A stretch of DNA of 14,221 bases from a bacterium. Its GTDB lineage: Bacteria > Patescibacteriota > UBA1384 > XYA2-FULL-43-10 > 1-14-0-10-43-13. The notes under the pieces were generated by a model. It was not told where the DNA came from. It saw only the letters and a program-made list of their open reading frames with translations, and searched no databases. Below are positions 1 to 5,768 of the stretch, one piece after another (position 1 is the stretch's first letter; each line of letters begins with the position of its first letter). Location: assembly GCA_030649445.1 (NCBI GenBank), contig JAUSKR010000004.1:1-14221 (forward strand). Direction: 5' to 3'. Made by a program: the position numbers and the translations under genes.

Positions 1-441
1 CCGGGTCTTAAAAACATCTTTGAGGGCGTGGCGATGTATCGCTTTACTCGAGTCTTGTCGATGCTAGTCGGCTCCGGTGTTCCACTCCTTGACGCCTTAA
101 AAACCGGTTCGGCGGTTGTCGATAATGTTATTTATGAAGAAGCTATAACAGAATTTGCACATCAAGTCGAGAAAGGTGTCTCACTTTCGACCCAGTTGCT
201 CAAAGATGATGTCTTTCCACCGCTGATCGGCAACATGGTTGCCGTCGGTGAGGAGACGGGAGAGCTTGACAAGGTTTTGGCCAAAGTTTCAAAGTATTAC
301 GAGGAGTCAACTTCTGATCTGACCAAGACGATCAGCTCGATGGTCGAACCAGCTGTTCTCGTTCTCATCGGTCTGGCTGTCGCCTTTATGGTCTTTGCGA
401 TTTATCTACCATTATATTCACTTGGTAATGTCGTTAAATAA
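1..441 (+). CDS. pilC: Type IV pilus platform protein PilC/GspF, C-terminal part (5' truncated by window)
   Basis: Polytopic inner-membrane protein of the PilC/GspF family. It forms the platform on which the pilus assembly ATPase acts to insert pilins into the fibre. The reading frame is open from base 1, so the gene begins outside the window; 146 residues are visible. They hold the second GspF repeat: an Arg/Thr-rich start (YRFTRVLSML), the SGVPLLDAL motif, the diagnostic GEETGELDKVLAKVSKYYEE segment, and the terminal VEP motif leading into a ~25-residue hydrophobic membrane helix ending PLYSLGNVVK. The GTG at 28 and ATG at 34 are internal codons, not starts. The stop is TAA at 439-441. The gene lies upstream of a pilin, PilD and minor pilins, as in type IV pilus and competence-pseudopilus clusters. 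T2SS GspF is the alternative, but the five pilin-like genes here favour a pilus. Confidence 0.93.
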   Translation, partial: PGLKNIFEGVAMYRFTRVLSMLVGSGVPLLDALKTGSAVVDNVIYEEAITEFAHQVEKGVSLSTQLLKDDVFPPLIGNMVAVGEETGELDKVLAKVSKYYEESTSDLTKTISSMVEPAVLVLIGLAVAFMVFAIYLPLYSLGNVVK

Positions 442-459
442 ATTTTCAAACCCGTAGAT

Positions 460-473
460 CACGCTTTAGCGTG
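460..473. other. Short hairpin after pilC
   Basis: Perfect inverted repeat CACGCT-TT-AGCGTG, realistically a 5-bp stem with a TTTA loop, 18 bases after the pilC stop. It is followed by TTAAATAAAT rather than a T run, so it is a poor intrinsic terminator. It may be a processing or 3'-stabilising hairpin, or chance. Confidence 0.3.
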
Positions 474-486
474 TTAAATAAATAAA

Positions 487-589
487 TACCAGTGTTGCGT
501 AATTGTCATCCTGAGCGTTAGCGAAGGATCTCAGAGATTCTTCACTACGTTCAGAATGACATCATGAAAAGAATTGCACAACACTGGTA
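487..589. repeat. Composite palindromic repeat, copy 1 (MITE-like)
   Basis: Outer inverted repeat of about 16 bp: CCAGTGTTGCGTAATT on the left; the right end reverse-complements to CCAGTGTTGTGCAATT. Both ends are bounded by TA. Nested inside is the core palindrome TGTCATCCTGAGC...TTCAGAATGACA (504-561), whose centre is GAAGGATCTC-a-GAGATTCTTC. The same nested design recurs at 4643-4743, and the core alone at 2014-2074 and 3788-3845. It carries no coding capacity. TA flanks and short terminal inverted repeats suggest a non-autonomous element of the IS630/Tc1-mariner type, but no transposase is in the window to confirm this. Confidence 0.8.
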
Positions 590-600
590 AATAATATAAT
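574..600 (+). promoter_or_regulatory. Possible promoter overlapping the end of repeat copy 1
   Basis: TTGCAC (574-579) lies in the right end of the repeat and a perfect TATAAT (595-600) just outside it. The 15-bp spacer is short for a sigma-70 promoter. It would transcribe the 605-746 leader and then the pilin gene. Alternatively the pilin uses the TATAAT at 711-716. Confidence 0.3.
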
Positions 601-603
601 TTT

Positions 604-631
604 CTTGGAGGGAAAGATGAGATACAAATAA
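604..631 (+). other. Mini-ORF with pilin-like ribosome-binding site
   Basis: GGAGGG (607-612) precedes ATG AGA TAC AAA TAA (617-631), a four-residue ORF. The stretch TTGGAGGGAAAgATG mirrors the start of the pilin gene, TTGGAGGGAAAATG (736-749), 130 bp downstream, and both follow a TATAAT. It could be a leader ORF or the remnant of a duplicated pilin 5' end. No longer frame continues from it. Confidence 0.4.
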
Positions 632-639
632 TATGTCGT

Positions 640-705
640 TCAGCAATCTGGCGGCCTGCCCCTCGTAGCCGATGGTCGATTGAGGCGGAGCGGGGTCGAT
701 CCAGG
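640..705. other. GC-rich block in the pilin leader, unexplained
   Basis: A clearly GC-rich island inside an otherwise AT-rich 305-bp intergenic gap (442-746). It contains GGCGGCCTGCCCCTCG and GGCGGAGCGGGG, plus the direct repeat GGTCGAT (at about 674 and 695). On the reverse strand it is open and would read WIDPAPPQSTIGYEGQAARL, but that frame runs through the flanking repeat and into the pilin gene, so I do not call a gene. Its function is unknown: an untranslated structured leader, a small inserted element or a protein-binding site are all possible. Confidence 0.4.
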
Positions 706-710
706 TCAAA

Positions 711-743
711 TATAATTTAATTAAACATAAGTAAATTGGAGGG
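711..743 (+). promoter_or_regulatory. -10-like element and ribosome-binding site of the major-pilin gene
   Basis: TATAAT at 711-716 is a perfect -10 hexamer, but about 17 bp upstream only the GC-rich GAGCGG is found, so any promoter would need an activator or the upstream site at 574-600. The Shine-Dalgarno GGAGGG (738-743) is strong and unusually close, three bases before the ATG at 747, and fixes that start. Confidence 0.45.
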
Positions 744-746
744 AAA

Positions 747-1172
747 ATGGGAAAAGCAAAAACGTTGAGAAAAGCAAAGGGTTTCACCCTGATCGAGCTT
801 TTGATCGTCATCATTATCATCGGGATCTTGGCGACAATCGCGGTCATCAGTTACCGGGGTGTGAAGGCAAAAGCGAGTAAGGCGGCTGAGATACAGACGA
901 TTACTGATGCAATCAAGGGCGTGGCTATTTGCGCTGCTGGTGGCACCAATCTTGTCGACACGACACCAAATTTTAACACAATTGTCTGTTCGGACACCTC
1001 GCTGACGAGTGCGAAGTGGCCAGCCGCGGTTGCTAATGGATATACGATTAGTGTATTGCCAACAGTGACGGCAGACGGAAACATTTCAGGCAGCTTGACA
1101 TTCACCGCCGGTCCGCTTGCGCCAAACAATATTGTCTGTACGGCGGCCAATGGTACCATGACCTGTATCTAA
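747..1172 (+). CDS. Type IV pilin, probable major pilin (PilA-like)
   Basis: Structural subunit of a type IV pilus or competence pseudopilus, 141 residues. It has a class III signal peptide: a basic 12-residue leader (MGKAKTLRKAKG), cleavage expected between Gly12 and Phe13, then the conserved FTLIELLIVI helix with Glu at mature position 5. The hydrophobic segment runs to about residue 34. The globular part is Ala/Thr/Val rich and contains four Cys, two of them bracketing the C-terminal VCTAANGTMTC, resembling a disulfide loop. The start is fixed by GGAGGG at 738-743. It follows pilC and precedes pilD. I call it major because it has a strong ribosome-binding site, the most canonical signal and the smallest, simplest head domain. 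Expression is not visible from sequence, so this rank is inference. Confidence 0.88.
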   Translation: MGKAKTLRKAKGFTLIELLIVIIIIGILATIAVISYRGVKAKASKAAEIQTITDAIKGVAICAAGGTNLVDTTPNFNTIVCSDTSLTSAKWPAAVANGYTISVLPTVTADGNISGSLTFTAGPLAPNNIVCTAANGTMTCI

Positions 1173-1188
1173 TTTTGTGAGCTTGTAC

Positions 1189-1211
1189 GATCCAGGGGGC
1201 ATCTCTGGATC
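1189..1211. other. Intercistronic hairpin between pilin and pilD
   Basis: GATCCAG (1189-1195) and CTGGATC (1205-1211) form a perfect 7-bp stem with a 9-base G-rich loop, 17 bases after the pilin stop. No T run follows. Such a stem could stabilise the pilin message or partly terminate transcription, giving more pilin than peptidase. This is inference from position only. Confidence 0.45.
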
Positions 1212-1230
1212 TATGAGGACATAAAACTAG

Positions 1231-1998
1231 ATGAATATTACCTTGAACATTTTTATTTTCCTGATATTGGGTCTGATCGTCGGCTCGTTTTTAAATGTCG
1301 TCATTTTCCGCATTGATGATTTAAAATCGATCATCAACACTCGGTCGCATTGCCAGTCTTGCCGGAAGATTATCGCTTGGTACGATTTGATCCCGTTCCT
1401 GTCATTTTTTATCTTGAGGGCGCGCTGCCGGAATTGCGGCCAGAAAATTTCGGTTCAATATCCGCTGGTCGAGGGCACAACCGCCATTCTTTTTGTTTTT
1501 CTTTATCTGATGTATGGTCTTAGCTGGAACTTGTTTTTCTACCTGATCGTTTTTTCACTTTTACTAGTTATTTTTGTCTATGACCTCAAAACCCAAACAG
1601 TTCCAGAAATTCTTGTCTGGACAGTACTTGTTTTCTCGTTCCTCTTCGGCTGGTACTTCGGCGGCTTTGGCATCATAAATATGTTGCTTGGCGGATTAGT
1701 TGCCGGCGGTTTCCTCTACTTACTTGTTTATTCGTCAAAAGAGAAGTGGATGGGGGCGGGGGATGTCAAAATAGGCTTGATACTTGGTTTCCTAACTGGA
1801 TATCCGAGAGCAATCTTTGCTCTTTTCTTTGCCTTTATCTTCGGATCGGTAGTTGGCTTGATGCTGATTTATTTCAAAGGAAAAAACCTGAAAACCGCTA
1901 TTGCGTTCGCACCGTTTTTAATATTTTCCACACTTTTTTCTCTGACATACGGTCAGGTTCTGATCAATTGGTATTTGAACCTGTTTATTTCAAGGTGA
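1231..1998 (+). CDS. pilD: Prepilin peptidase / N-methyltransferase PilD (A24 family)
   Basis: Integral-membrane aspartyl protease that removes prepilin leader peptides and usually methylates the new N-terminal residue; 255 residues. The N-terminal membrane segment with GSFLNVVIFR is followed by the cytoplasmic zinc-type domain holding two CxxC pairs (Cys41/Cys44 and Cys66/Cys69) around the conserved DLIPFLSF. The two catalytic aspartates of the family are visible: Asp118 in YDLKTQTVPE and Asp178 in GAGDVK, the GxGD signature. About seven to eight hydrophobic segments are apparent. The usual IPD after the first Asp is VPE here, a mild variation. A GAGG at 1215-1218 lies 12 bases before the ATG, a weak spacing. 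The five pilin-like proteins in this locus are its obvious substrates. Confidence 0.96.
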   Translation: MNITLNIFIFLILGLIVGSFLNVVIFRIDDLKSIINTRSHCQSCRKIIAWYDLIPFLSFFILRARCRNCGQKISVQYPLVEGTTAILFVFLYLMYGLSWNLFFYLIVFSLLLVIFVYDLKTQTVPEILVWTVLVFSFLFGWYFGGFGIINMLLGGLVAGGFLYLLVYSSKEKWMGAGDVKIGLILGFLTGYPRAIFALFFAFIFGSVVGLMLIYFKGKNLKTAIAFAPFLIFSTLFSLTYGQVLINWYLNLFISR

Positions 1999-2013
1999 TA
2001 AGTGGCTAGATAC

Positions 2014-2074
2014 TTGTCATCCTGAGTATATGCGAAGGATCTCAAGAGATTCTTCACTTCGTTCAGAATGACAA
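2014..2074. repeat. Core palindromic repeat, copy 2
   Basis: TTGTCATCCTGAG at the left and TTCAGAATGACAA at the right, with centre GAAGGATCTC-aa-GAGATTCTTC. It has the same orientation as copies 1 and 4 but lacks the outer AGTGTTG arms. It begins 16 bases after the pilD stop. The arms are consistently unequal (CCTGAG / GGATC on one side, TTCAGA / GATTC on the other), so the folded RNA contains regular G-U or A-C pairs. Confidence 0.85.
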
Positions 2075-2090
2075 CGAGACTTAAATAAAT

Positions 2091-2114
2091 ATGAATATAA
2101 CATTAAACTTGTGA
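2091..2114 (+). other. Seven-residue mini-ORF MNITLNL upstream of the GspG-like gene
   Basis: ATG (2091) to TGA (2112-2114) encodes MNITLNL. PilD begins MNITLNI, and the two DNA stretches agree at 16 of 20 bases, with three of the four differences at synonymous third positions. The TGA overlaps the Shine-Dalgarno GAGGG (2113-2117) of the next gene. It has no ribosome-binding site of its own. It may be a remnant of a duplicated pilD start or a short coupling ORF. Confidence 0.35.
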
Positions 2115-2121
2115 GGGAAAT

Positions 2122-2703
2122 ATGCGAAAGAAAAATTTAAGAGTTTATTCTGCACACAGTCGAAGAGCTTTTTCACTAGTCGAGCTATTGGTTGTTATCG
2201 GCATCATCGGCATTCTTTCTACAGTCGGCATAATTTCTTACAATGGCACTCAGAAAGTTGCCAGAGACAACCAGCGCAAGAGCGACCTTCAAGCCATCGC
2301 CACTGCTTATAAGATACATTTTCAAGACAAAAAAAGCTGGATAGACAGCAGCGGAATCAGCAATGGCTGGTTTAACTATCCTGTTGGTGGTAAGTCGATG
2401 GCCAACAGTCTAGCGCAAGACGGATATATATCAAAAGCGCCACGAGATCCTCTAATCACGAGTGATTCGGATTACAAAACTCCAAAGGCCAGTCAGTATT
2501 TGAAATGGCGTTGTAGTCCAACAGACATTTCGAAGGGGATTGTGCTTTTTGCGCGGTTAGAAAATCAGAAAAGCATTGACACTCCATACTCGGTAGATGC
2601 TAACCCAAATCTGGATCAGTGTATGTACAATGCTGGCACAAAGTTGCTGGATAAATTTGACGACCCGAATTATATGATGAATTATGCAATTCTTGTAAAG
2701 TAA
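2122..2703 (+). CDS. Type IV pilin-like protein (GspG-like), Ala at signal position -1
   Basis: Minor pilin or pseudopilin of 193 residues. The leader is 16 residues, basic (MRKKNLRVYSAHSRRA), followed by FSLVELLVVIGIIGILSTVG with Glu at mature position 5. The residue before the cleavage point is Ala rather than the near-universal Gly. After the helix comes RDNQRKSDLQAI, the RDxxRxxDL segment common in GspG-type pseudopilins, then a soluble domain of about 140 residues with two Cys (SPTD and YNAG regions) that may form a disulfide. GAGGG at 2113-2117, four bases before the ATG, supports the start. The next pilin begins 5 bases after its stop, so the two are probably co-translated. The exact role in the fibre cannot be read from sequence. 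Confidence 0.88.
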   Translation: MRKKNLRVYSAHSRRAFSLVELLVVIGIIGILSTVGIISYNGTQKVARDNQRKSDLQAIATAYKIHFQDKKSWIDSSGISNGWFNYPVGGKSMANSLAQDGYISKAPRDPLITSDSDYKTPKASQYLKWRCSPTDISKGIVLFARLENQKSIDTPYSVDANPNLDQCMYNAGTKLLDKFDDPNYMMNYAILVK

Positions 2704-2708
2704 TTTTT

Positions 2709-3251
2709 ATGATTATTACGCAGCGTGCTTATACTTTAATCGAACTTATGGTTGTCGTCGCCATCATCCTGATGTTGACAGCTTTTGGTTTGCCGATGTT
2801 CAAAAAATATCAACAAGTGACCGAGTTCAGTCAAAAAACCGAAGAGGTTAAAGGATTGTTTAATTCAGCTCAAGCGATGGCTCTGACTCCAGAAAACACC
2901 CAGATTTATTCTTACCGGATAAATTATGACAAAAACCTCATACCGCTTTCAAAATATTTGTTGGTTTCCTGTCCTGACAGTGCCTGTACCAGTCCAACTA
3001 CGGTTAACACTGTATCTTTGCTTCAGGGTGAGGCGATCCAGATGCCTTCGGGCCCTCCAAGCGGCCAAGGCTGGATTCTTGATTGTCGAACGCTCCTAAC
3101 TGATGGCAAGCCGACTGATTGCACATTTAACTCCACGACGACGCCAGCATTTTTCACTTTCATCGACACCAATATAGACCCGAATAAAATGGCAACCTTT
3201 ACAGCGTCAAACAATCCATTTAGGATAGATATTTCCACTTCAGACTTATGA
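2709..3251 (+). CDS. Minor pilin (GspH/FimT-like), Ala at signal position -1
   Basis: A 180-residue type III signal-peptide protein. The leader is only seven residues (MIITQRA), followed by YTLIELMVVVAIILMLTAFG with Glu at mature position 5; the -1 residue is again Ala. The post-helix segment (EEVKGLFNSAQAMALTPENT) and the beta-rich C-terminal part resemble GspH/FimT minor pilins, which prime pilus assembly at the tip. Cys residues occur in CPDSAC, DCRT and DCTF. No independent ribosome-binding site is apparent; the start lies 5 bases after the previous stop, and its own stop overlaps the next start in ATGA. This arrangement implies translational coupling in a minor-pilin operon. Confidence 0.84.
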   Translation: MIITQRAYTLIELMVVVAIILMLTAFGLPMFKKYQQVTEFSQKTEEVKGLFNSAQAMALTPENTQIYSYRINYDKNLIPLSKYLLVSCPDSACTSPTTVNTVSLLQGEAIQMPSGPPSGQGWILDCRTLLTDGKPTDCTFNSTTTPAFFTFIDTNIDPNKMATFTASNNPFRIDISTSDL

Positions 3252-3787
3252 TAATGAAAAAAAGAAAAACAAAAGGTTTTGGTCTGATCGAGGTTTTAAT
3301 CGCCTCGACGATTATCGTTATGTCGATTTCTTCGCTGACATTTGTCGCTCGGGGCGCGCTGACTTCAACTGACCGGACACAGGATCGAATCCAAGCCGTC
3401 AATCTGGCGGCGGAGGGGATTGAGATAGTGCGGTCTATCCGCGACACTAATTGGATTGATCAGACTCCGGCGACTGGCTGGGGAAATTGGGTTGGAAGTA
3501 ATCTTGGAAACATTGTCGATTCTAGCACCAGTTATCAAATTAATTACAACAACAGTACAAAACGTTTTTATTTACTCGCGAATCAAACAGAAAGCGTCTC
3601 CTTAAACGGCTCTATTTTTACCCGAACAATTGTGGTCGACGAGGTCGAGGGTACTGAGCTAATGCCGGGTTCAAATCAGACAGATTTGCAAAAACAGGCT
3701 TATAAAGTGACGGCAATTGTGACGACGCCAAGCAAGGCAGAAATTAATGTTTCGGAAATTCTGACCAACTGGCGGCCGAACTTTTAG
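3248..3787 (+). CDS. Minor pilin (PilV-like)
   Basis: A 179-residue prepilin-like protein. The leader MIMKKRKTKG ends in Gly, then FGLIEVLIASTIIVMSISSL with Glu at mature position 5. The following NLAAEGIEIVRSIRDTNW segment is typical of PilV/PulI-type minor pilins, in particular the A-EG-E-RS-RD pattern. The start at 3248 overlaps the previous stop in ATGA; a second ATG at 3254 would give 177 residues with the same signal, and the sequence does not decide between them. The C-terminal part is Thr/Asn/Ser rich and likely beta-structured. Repeat copy 3 begins at the base after the TAG stop. Confidence 0.84.
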   Translation: MIMKKRKTKGFGLIEVLIASTIIVMSISSLTFVARGALTSTDRTQDRIQAVNLAAEGIEIVRSIRDTNWIDQTPATGWGNWVGSNLGNIVDSSTSYQINYNNSTKRFYLLANQTESVSLNGSIFTRTIVVDEVEGTELMPGSNQTDLQKQAYKVTAIVTTPSKAEINVSEILTNWRPNF

Positions 3788-3845
3788 TGTCATTCTGAGT
3801 GAAACGAAGAATCTCTGAGATCCTTCGCTGACGCTCAGGATGACA
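3788..3845. repeat. Core palindromic repeat, copy 3 (inverted orientation)
   Basis: TGTCATTCTGAG at the left and CTCAGGATGACA at the right, with centre GAAGAATCTC-t-GAGATCCTTC. It is the reverse complement of the orientation seen in copies 1, 2 and 4. It abuts the stop codon of the PilV-like gene and ends 14 bases before the ribosome-binding site (GAGGA, 3859-3863) of the next pilin gene. It lacks the outer AGTGTTG arms. Confidence 0.85.
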
Positions 3846-3870
3846 ACTCAAGAAGAACGAGGAAGAATAT

Positions 3871-4611
3871 ATGAAAACAGACAAAATAATTCAATTTAAA
3901 AATGGCTTTACTTTGCTTGAAGTGTTGATCGCAACCTCGATCTTTGCCGTGGTGATGGTGATGACGACAGGTGTGATCGCTCAATCAACTAGCTATCAGA
4001 CAAAAACCAAAGCTCTGCGTGATGCCTCGGAGGAAACCGGGCGGATTTCAGACGCTATCGCCCGCGATCTGAAAACGGCCAGTGGATCACTTAACGTCAC
4101 GGACGCGACTTATGGTGTTCGTGACTATAAAAATGGTCTGGTGTTGCTTGACACTGATGGAAAATTAGTTAGTCTGACCCCGTCTAACACATCTGTTTCA
4201 CTGACTTCGGCGAGTTTTCTTGGAAGCGCGCTGATCATAAATACTGAAAATTATGTCAGATTTTATGTGAGTCGCAGTAATGTTATTTATGCAAAAACCT
4301 ATACTAAAACAGATGCCTTTTTTGCAAACTGGTGGGTAGCGGACGGATATCTTCAGATAAAAAGTAATACTGGTGCTGGTATTCTTGACGCGATTACTAT
4401 TCCAGCAAACAAAATTTCTAGTAGTGATTCTGAAACTGAGGCTGGTTTTTCTGGCTATACAGCAACCACTCTGCCAACAGCAGCCAAGATTCAAAGTTAT
4501 GTTACTTACTTTGTGCACGCCAGAACAAAGGATTTTGATACTCTAGCTCCGACCAATCGCTCGGAGGCTTATGTCCGTTCGATGGTGACGATGCGTAATT
4601 ACTCGAACTAA
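3871..4611 (+). CDS. Minor pilin (PilW/GspJ-like)
   Basis: The largest pilin-like protein of the locus, 246 residues. The leader MKTDKIIQFKNG ends in Gly, then FTLLEVLIATSIFAVVMVMTTG with Glu at mature position 5. The following segment (SEETGRISDAIARDLKTASG) matches the RI-Ai-rDl pattern of PilW/GspJ minor pilins; the remainder is a beta-rich Ser/Thr domain. GAGGA (3859-3863) seven bases before the ATG is a good ribosome-binding site and fixes the start. It is separated from the PilV-like gene by repeat copy 3, but runs the same way and is probably transcribed with it. No Cys is evident, unlike the other pilins. It could also serve in a competence pseudopilus. Confidence 0.84.
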   Translation: MKTDKIIQFKNGFTLLEVLIATSIFAVVMVMTTGVIAQSTSYQTKTKALRDASEETGRISDAIARDLKTASGSLNVTDATYGVRDYKNGLVLLDTDGKLVSLTPSNTSVSLTSASFLGSALIINTENYVRFYVSRSNVIYAKTYTKTDAFFANWWVADGYLQIKSNTGAGILDAITIPANKISSSDSETEAGFSGYTATTLPTAAKIQSYVTYFVHARTKDFDTLAPTNRSEAYVRSMVTMRNYSN

Positions 4612-4630
4612 TCTTGCTTTAACATCTCAA

Positions 4631-4658
4631 TTTAGATATTCTACTAGTGTTGTATAAT
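4631..4658 (+). promoter_or_regulatory. Candidate trpS promoter with its -10 inside repeat copy 4
   Basis: TTTAGA (4631-4636, 4 of 6 matches to TTGACA), a 16-bp spacer and a perfect TATAAT (4653-4658) supplied by the outer arm of the repeat. Transcription would pass through the repeat hairpin into trpS. The equivalent arms of copy 1 read GTAATT and GCAATT and lack the -10. Confidence 0.35.
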
Positions 4659-4743
4659 TGTCATCCTGAGTGTAAGCGAAGGATCTCAGAGATTCTTCAC
4701 TGCGTTCAGAATGACAAGATAAAACGAATTATACAACACTAGT
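4643..4743. repeat. Composite palindromic repeat, copy 4 (MITE-like)
   Basis: Outer arms ACTAGTGTTGTATAATT are perfect over 17 bp at both ends. The core palindrome TGTCATCCTGAGTG...TTCAGAATGACA lies inside. A short asymmetric segment, AGATAAAACG, separates core and right arm, in the same place as TCATGAAAAG in copy 1. The left end is flanked by TA; the right by TG then TA. A direct repeat TATTCTA (4637-4643, 4745-4751) surrounds it, offset by two bases from the arm ends. It fills most of the 166-bp gap between the PilW-like gene and trpS. Confidence 0.82.
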
Positions 4744-4777
4744 GTATTCTATTTATAGAATTAATTTTTATTGTTAT

Positions 4778-5767
4778 ATGAAAAAAGTTTTTTCAGGAAT
4801 CCAGCCAAGCGGCGTTATCCATCTCGGCAATTATCTCGGGGCGATCAAACAATGGGTCGAACTTCAGGACGAAGCTGATCAAGCGGTTTTTTGTATCGTT
4901 GATCTGCACGCCATCACGGTGCCGCAAGATCCCAAAACGTTGAAACAGAACATCTTGTCAGTGGCGGCGCTGTATTTGGCCGCCGGAATTGATCCTAATA
5001 AATCGATTATTTTTGTTCAATCATCCCGGCCAGAGCATGCTGAATTAGCCTGGATTCTCAACACTGTGACGAAGATGGGGGAGTTGTCGCGGATGACCCA
5101 GTTTAAGGATAAATCTCAGAAGACTAGCATTGAATCAGCCTCAGTCGGTCTTTTCGATTATCCGGTTTTAATGGCAGCTGACATACTATTATATGGTACG
5201 ACTCATGTGCCGGTCGGCGAAGATCAGAAACAGCATGTCGAGCTGGCTCGCGACCTTGCCTTGCGGTTTAATTCCAGATACGGTACTACTTTTACTGTAC
5301 CGGAGCCATTAATTAGACGAGAGTCAGCTAGAATAATGGGGCTGGACGATCCGGCCAAAAAGATGAGCAAATCCGCCCAGTCGGCCTTAAATTATATTGC
5401 CATACTTGACGACGCTGAGACAATAGCCAATAAAATTAAGCGGGCGGTGACGGATTCGGAAAGCGAGATTAAGGTCGGAGCGGAAAAGCCGGCGATAACA
5501 AACCTGCTTAATATTTTTGCCGAGGTTTCAGACCAAAGCGTAGCTGAGATCGAACAGGAGTTTCAAGGCAAAAATTACGGCCAGTTCAAGAAATCGCTTG
5601 CTGAAGCTATTGTAGCTTATCTCAAACCAATACAAGAAAAGTATGACAAAATCATACAAGATGAAGATAGTCTTAAAAAAATTTTGGAAGATGGCAGCCG
5701 GCGCGCCAAAATATTAGCAGAAAAAACTCTTCTTGATGTCAAAGAAAAAATCGGTCTCGGACTTTAG
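4778..5767 (+). CDS. trpS: Tryptophanyl-tRNA synthetase
   Basis: Class Ic aminoacyl-tRNA synthetase that charges tRNA-Trp with tryptophan using ATP, in the cytoplasm. From ATG 4778 it is 329 residues, the usual TrpS length. The HIGH-equivalent is PSGVIHLGNY (residues 10-19) and the KMSKS loop is intact at residues 195-199 (DPAKKMSKS). VGEDQKQHVELARDLA, the adenylate/Trp-pocket region of TrpS, is also present. I chose 4778 rather than the in-frame GTG at 4742 because family members begin MKKVFSGIQPSG and the extra 12 residues would be encoded from the edge of the repeat. No Shine-Dalgarno precedes 4778. The next gene starts one base after the TAG stop, so trpS heads an operon with rnhA, DUF167 and rodA. 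Confidence 0.97.
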   Translation: MKKVFSGIQPSGVIHLGNYLGAIKQWVELQDEADQAVFCIVDLHAITVPQDPKTLKQNILSVAALYLAAGIDPNKSIIFVQSSRPEHAELAWILNTVTKMGELSRMTQFKDKSQKTSIESASVGLFDYPVLMAADILLYGTTHVPVGEDQKQHVELARDLALRFNSRYGTTFTVPEPLIRRESARIMGLDDPAKKMSKSAQSALNYIAILDDAETIANKIKRAVTDSESEIKVGAEKPAITNLLNIFAEVSDQSVAEIEQEFQGKNYGQFKKSLAEAIVAYLKPIQEKYDKIIQDEDSLKKILEDGSRRAKILAEKTLLDVKEKIGLGL

Positions 5768-5768
5768 G

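Noticed and set aside
551..847. Reverse-strand 98-codon ORF across the pilin leader
   Set aside because: It runs from the repeat through the GC-rich block into the pilin gene, has no ribosome-binding site and no family motif; only its middle portion looks compositionally unusual, and that is reported as a GC-rich block.
851..1159. Reverse-strand ORF opposite the pilin
   Set aside because: Shadow of the pilin coding frame; the forward frame has a complete type III signal peptide and a strong Shine-Dalgarno.
1746..2009. Forward ORF inside pilD
   Set aside because: Out-of-frame shadow of pilD, whose catalytic GAGD motif is encoded across the same bases.
487..4743. CRISPR array from the four related repeats
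   Set aside because: Repeats are palindromic, differ in orientation, are spaced by 1-2 kb of genes and have no uniform spacers or cas genes.
4637..4751. TATTCTA as a 7-bp target-site duplication of repeat copy 4
   Set aside because: The duplication is offset by two bases from the inverted-repeat ends and is not seen around copy 1, so TA flanks fit better; kept only as a note.
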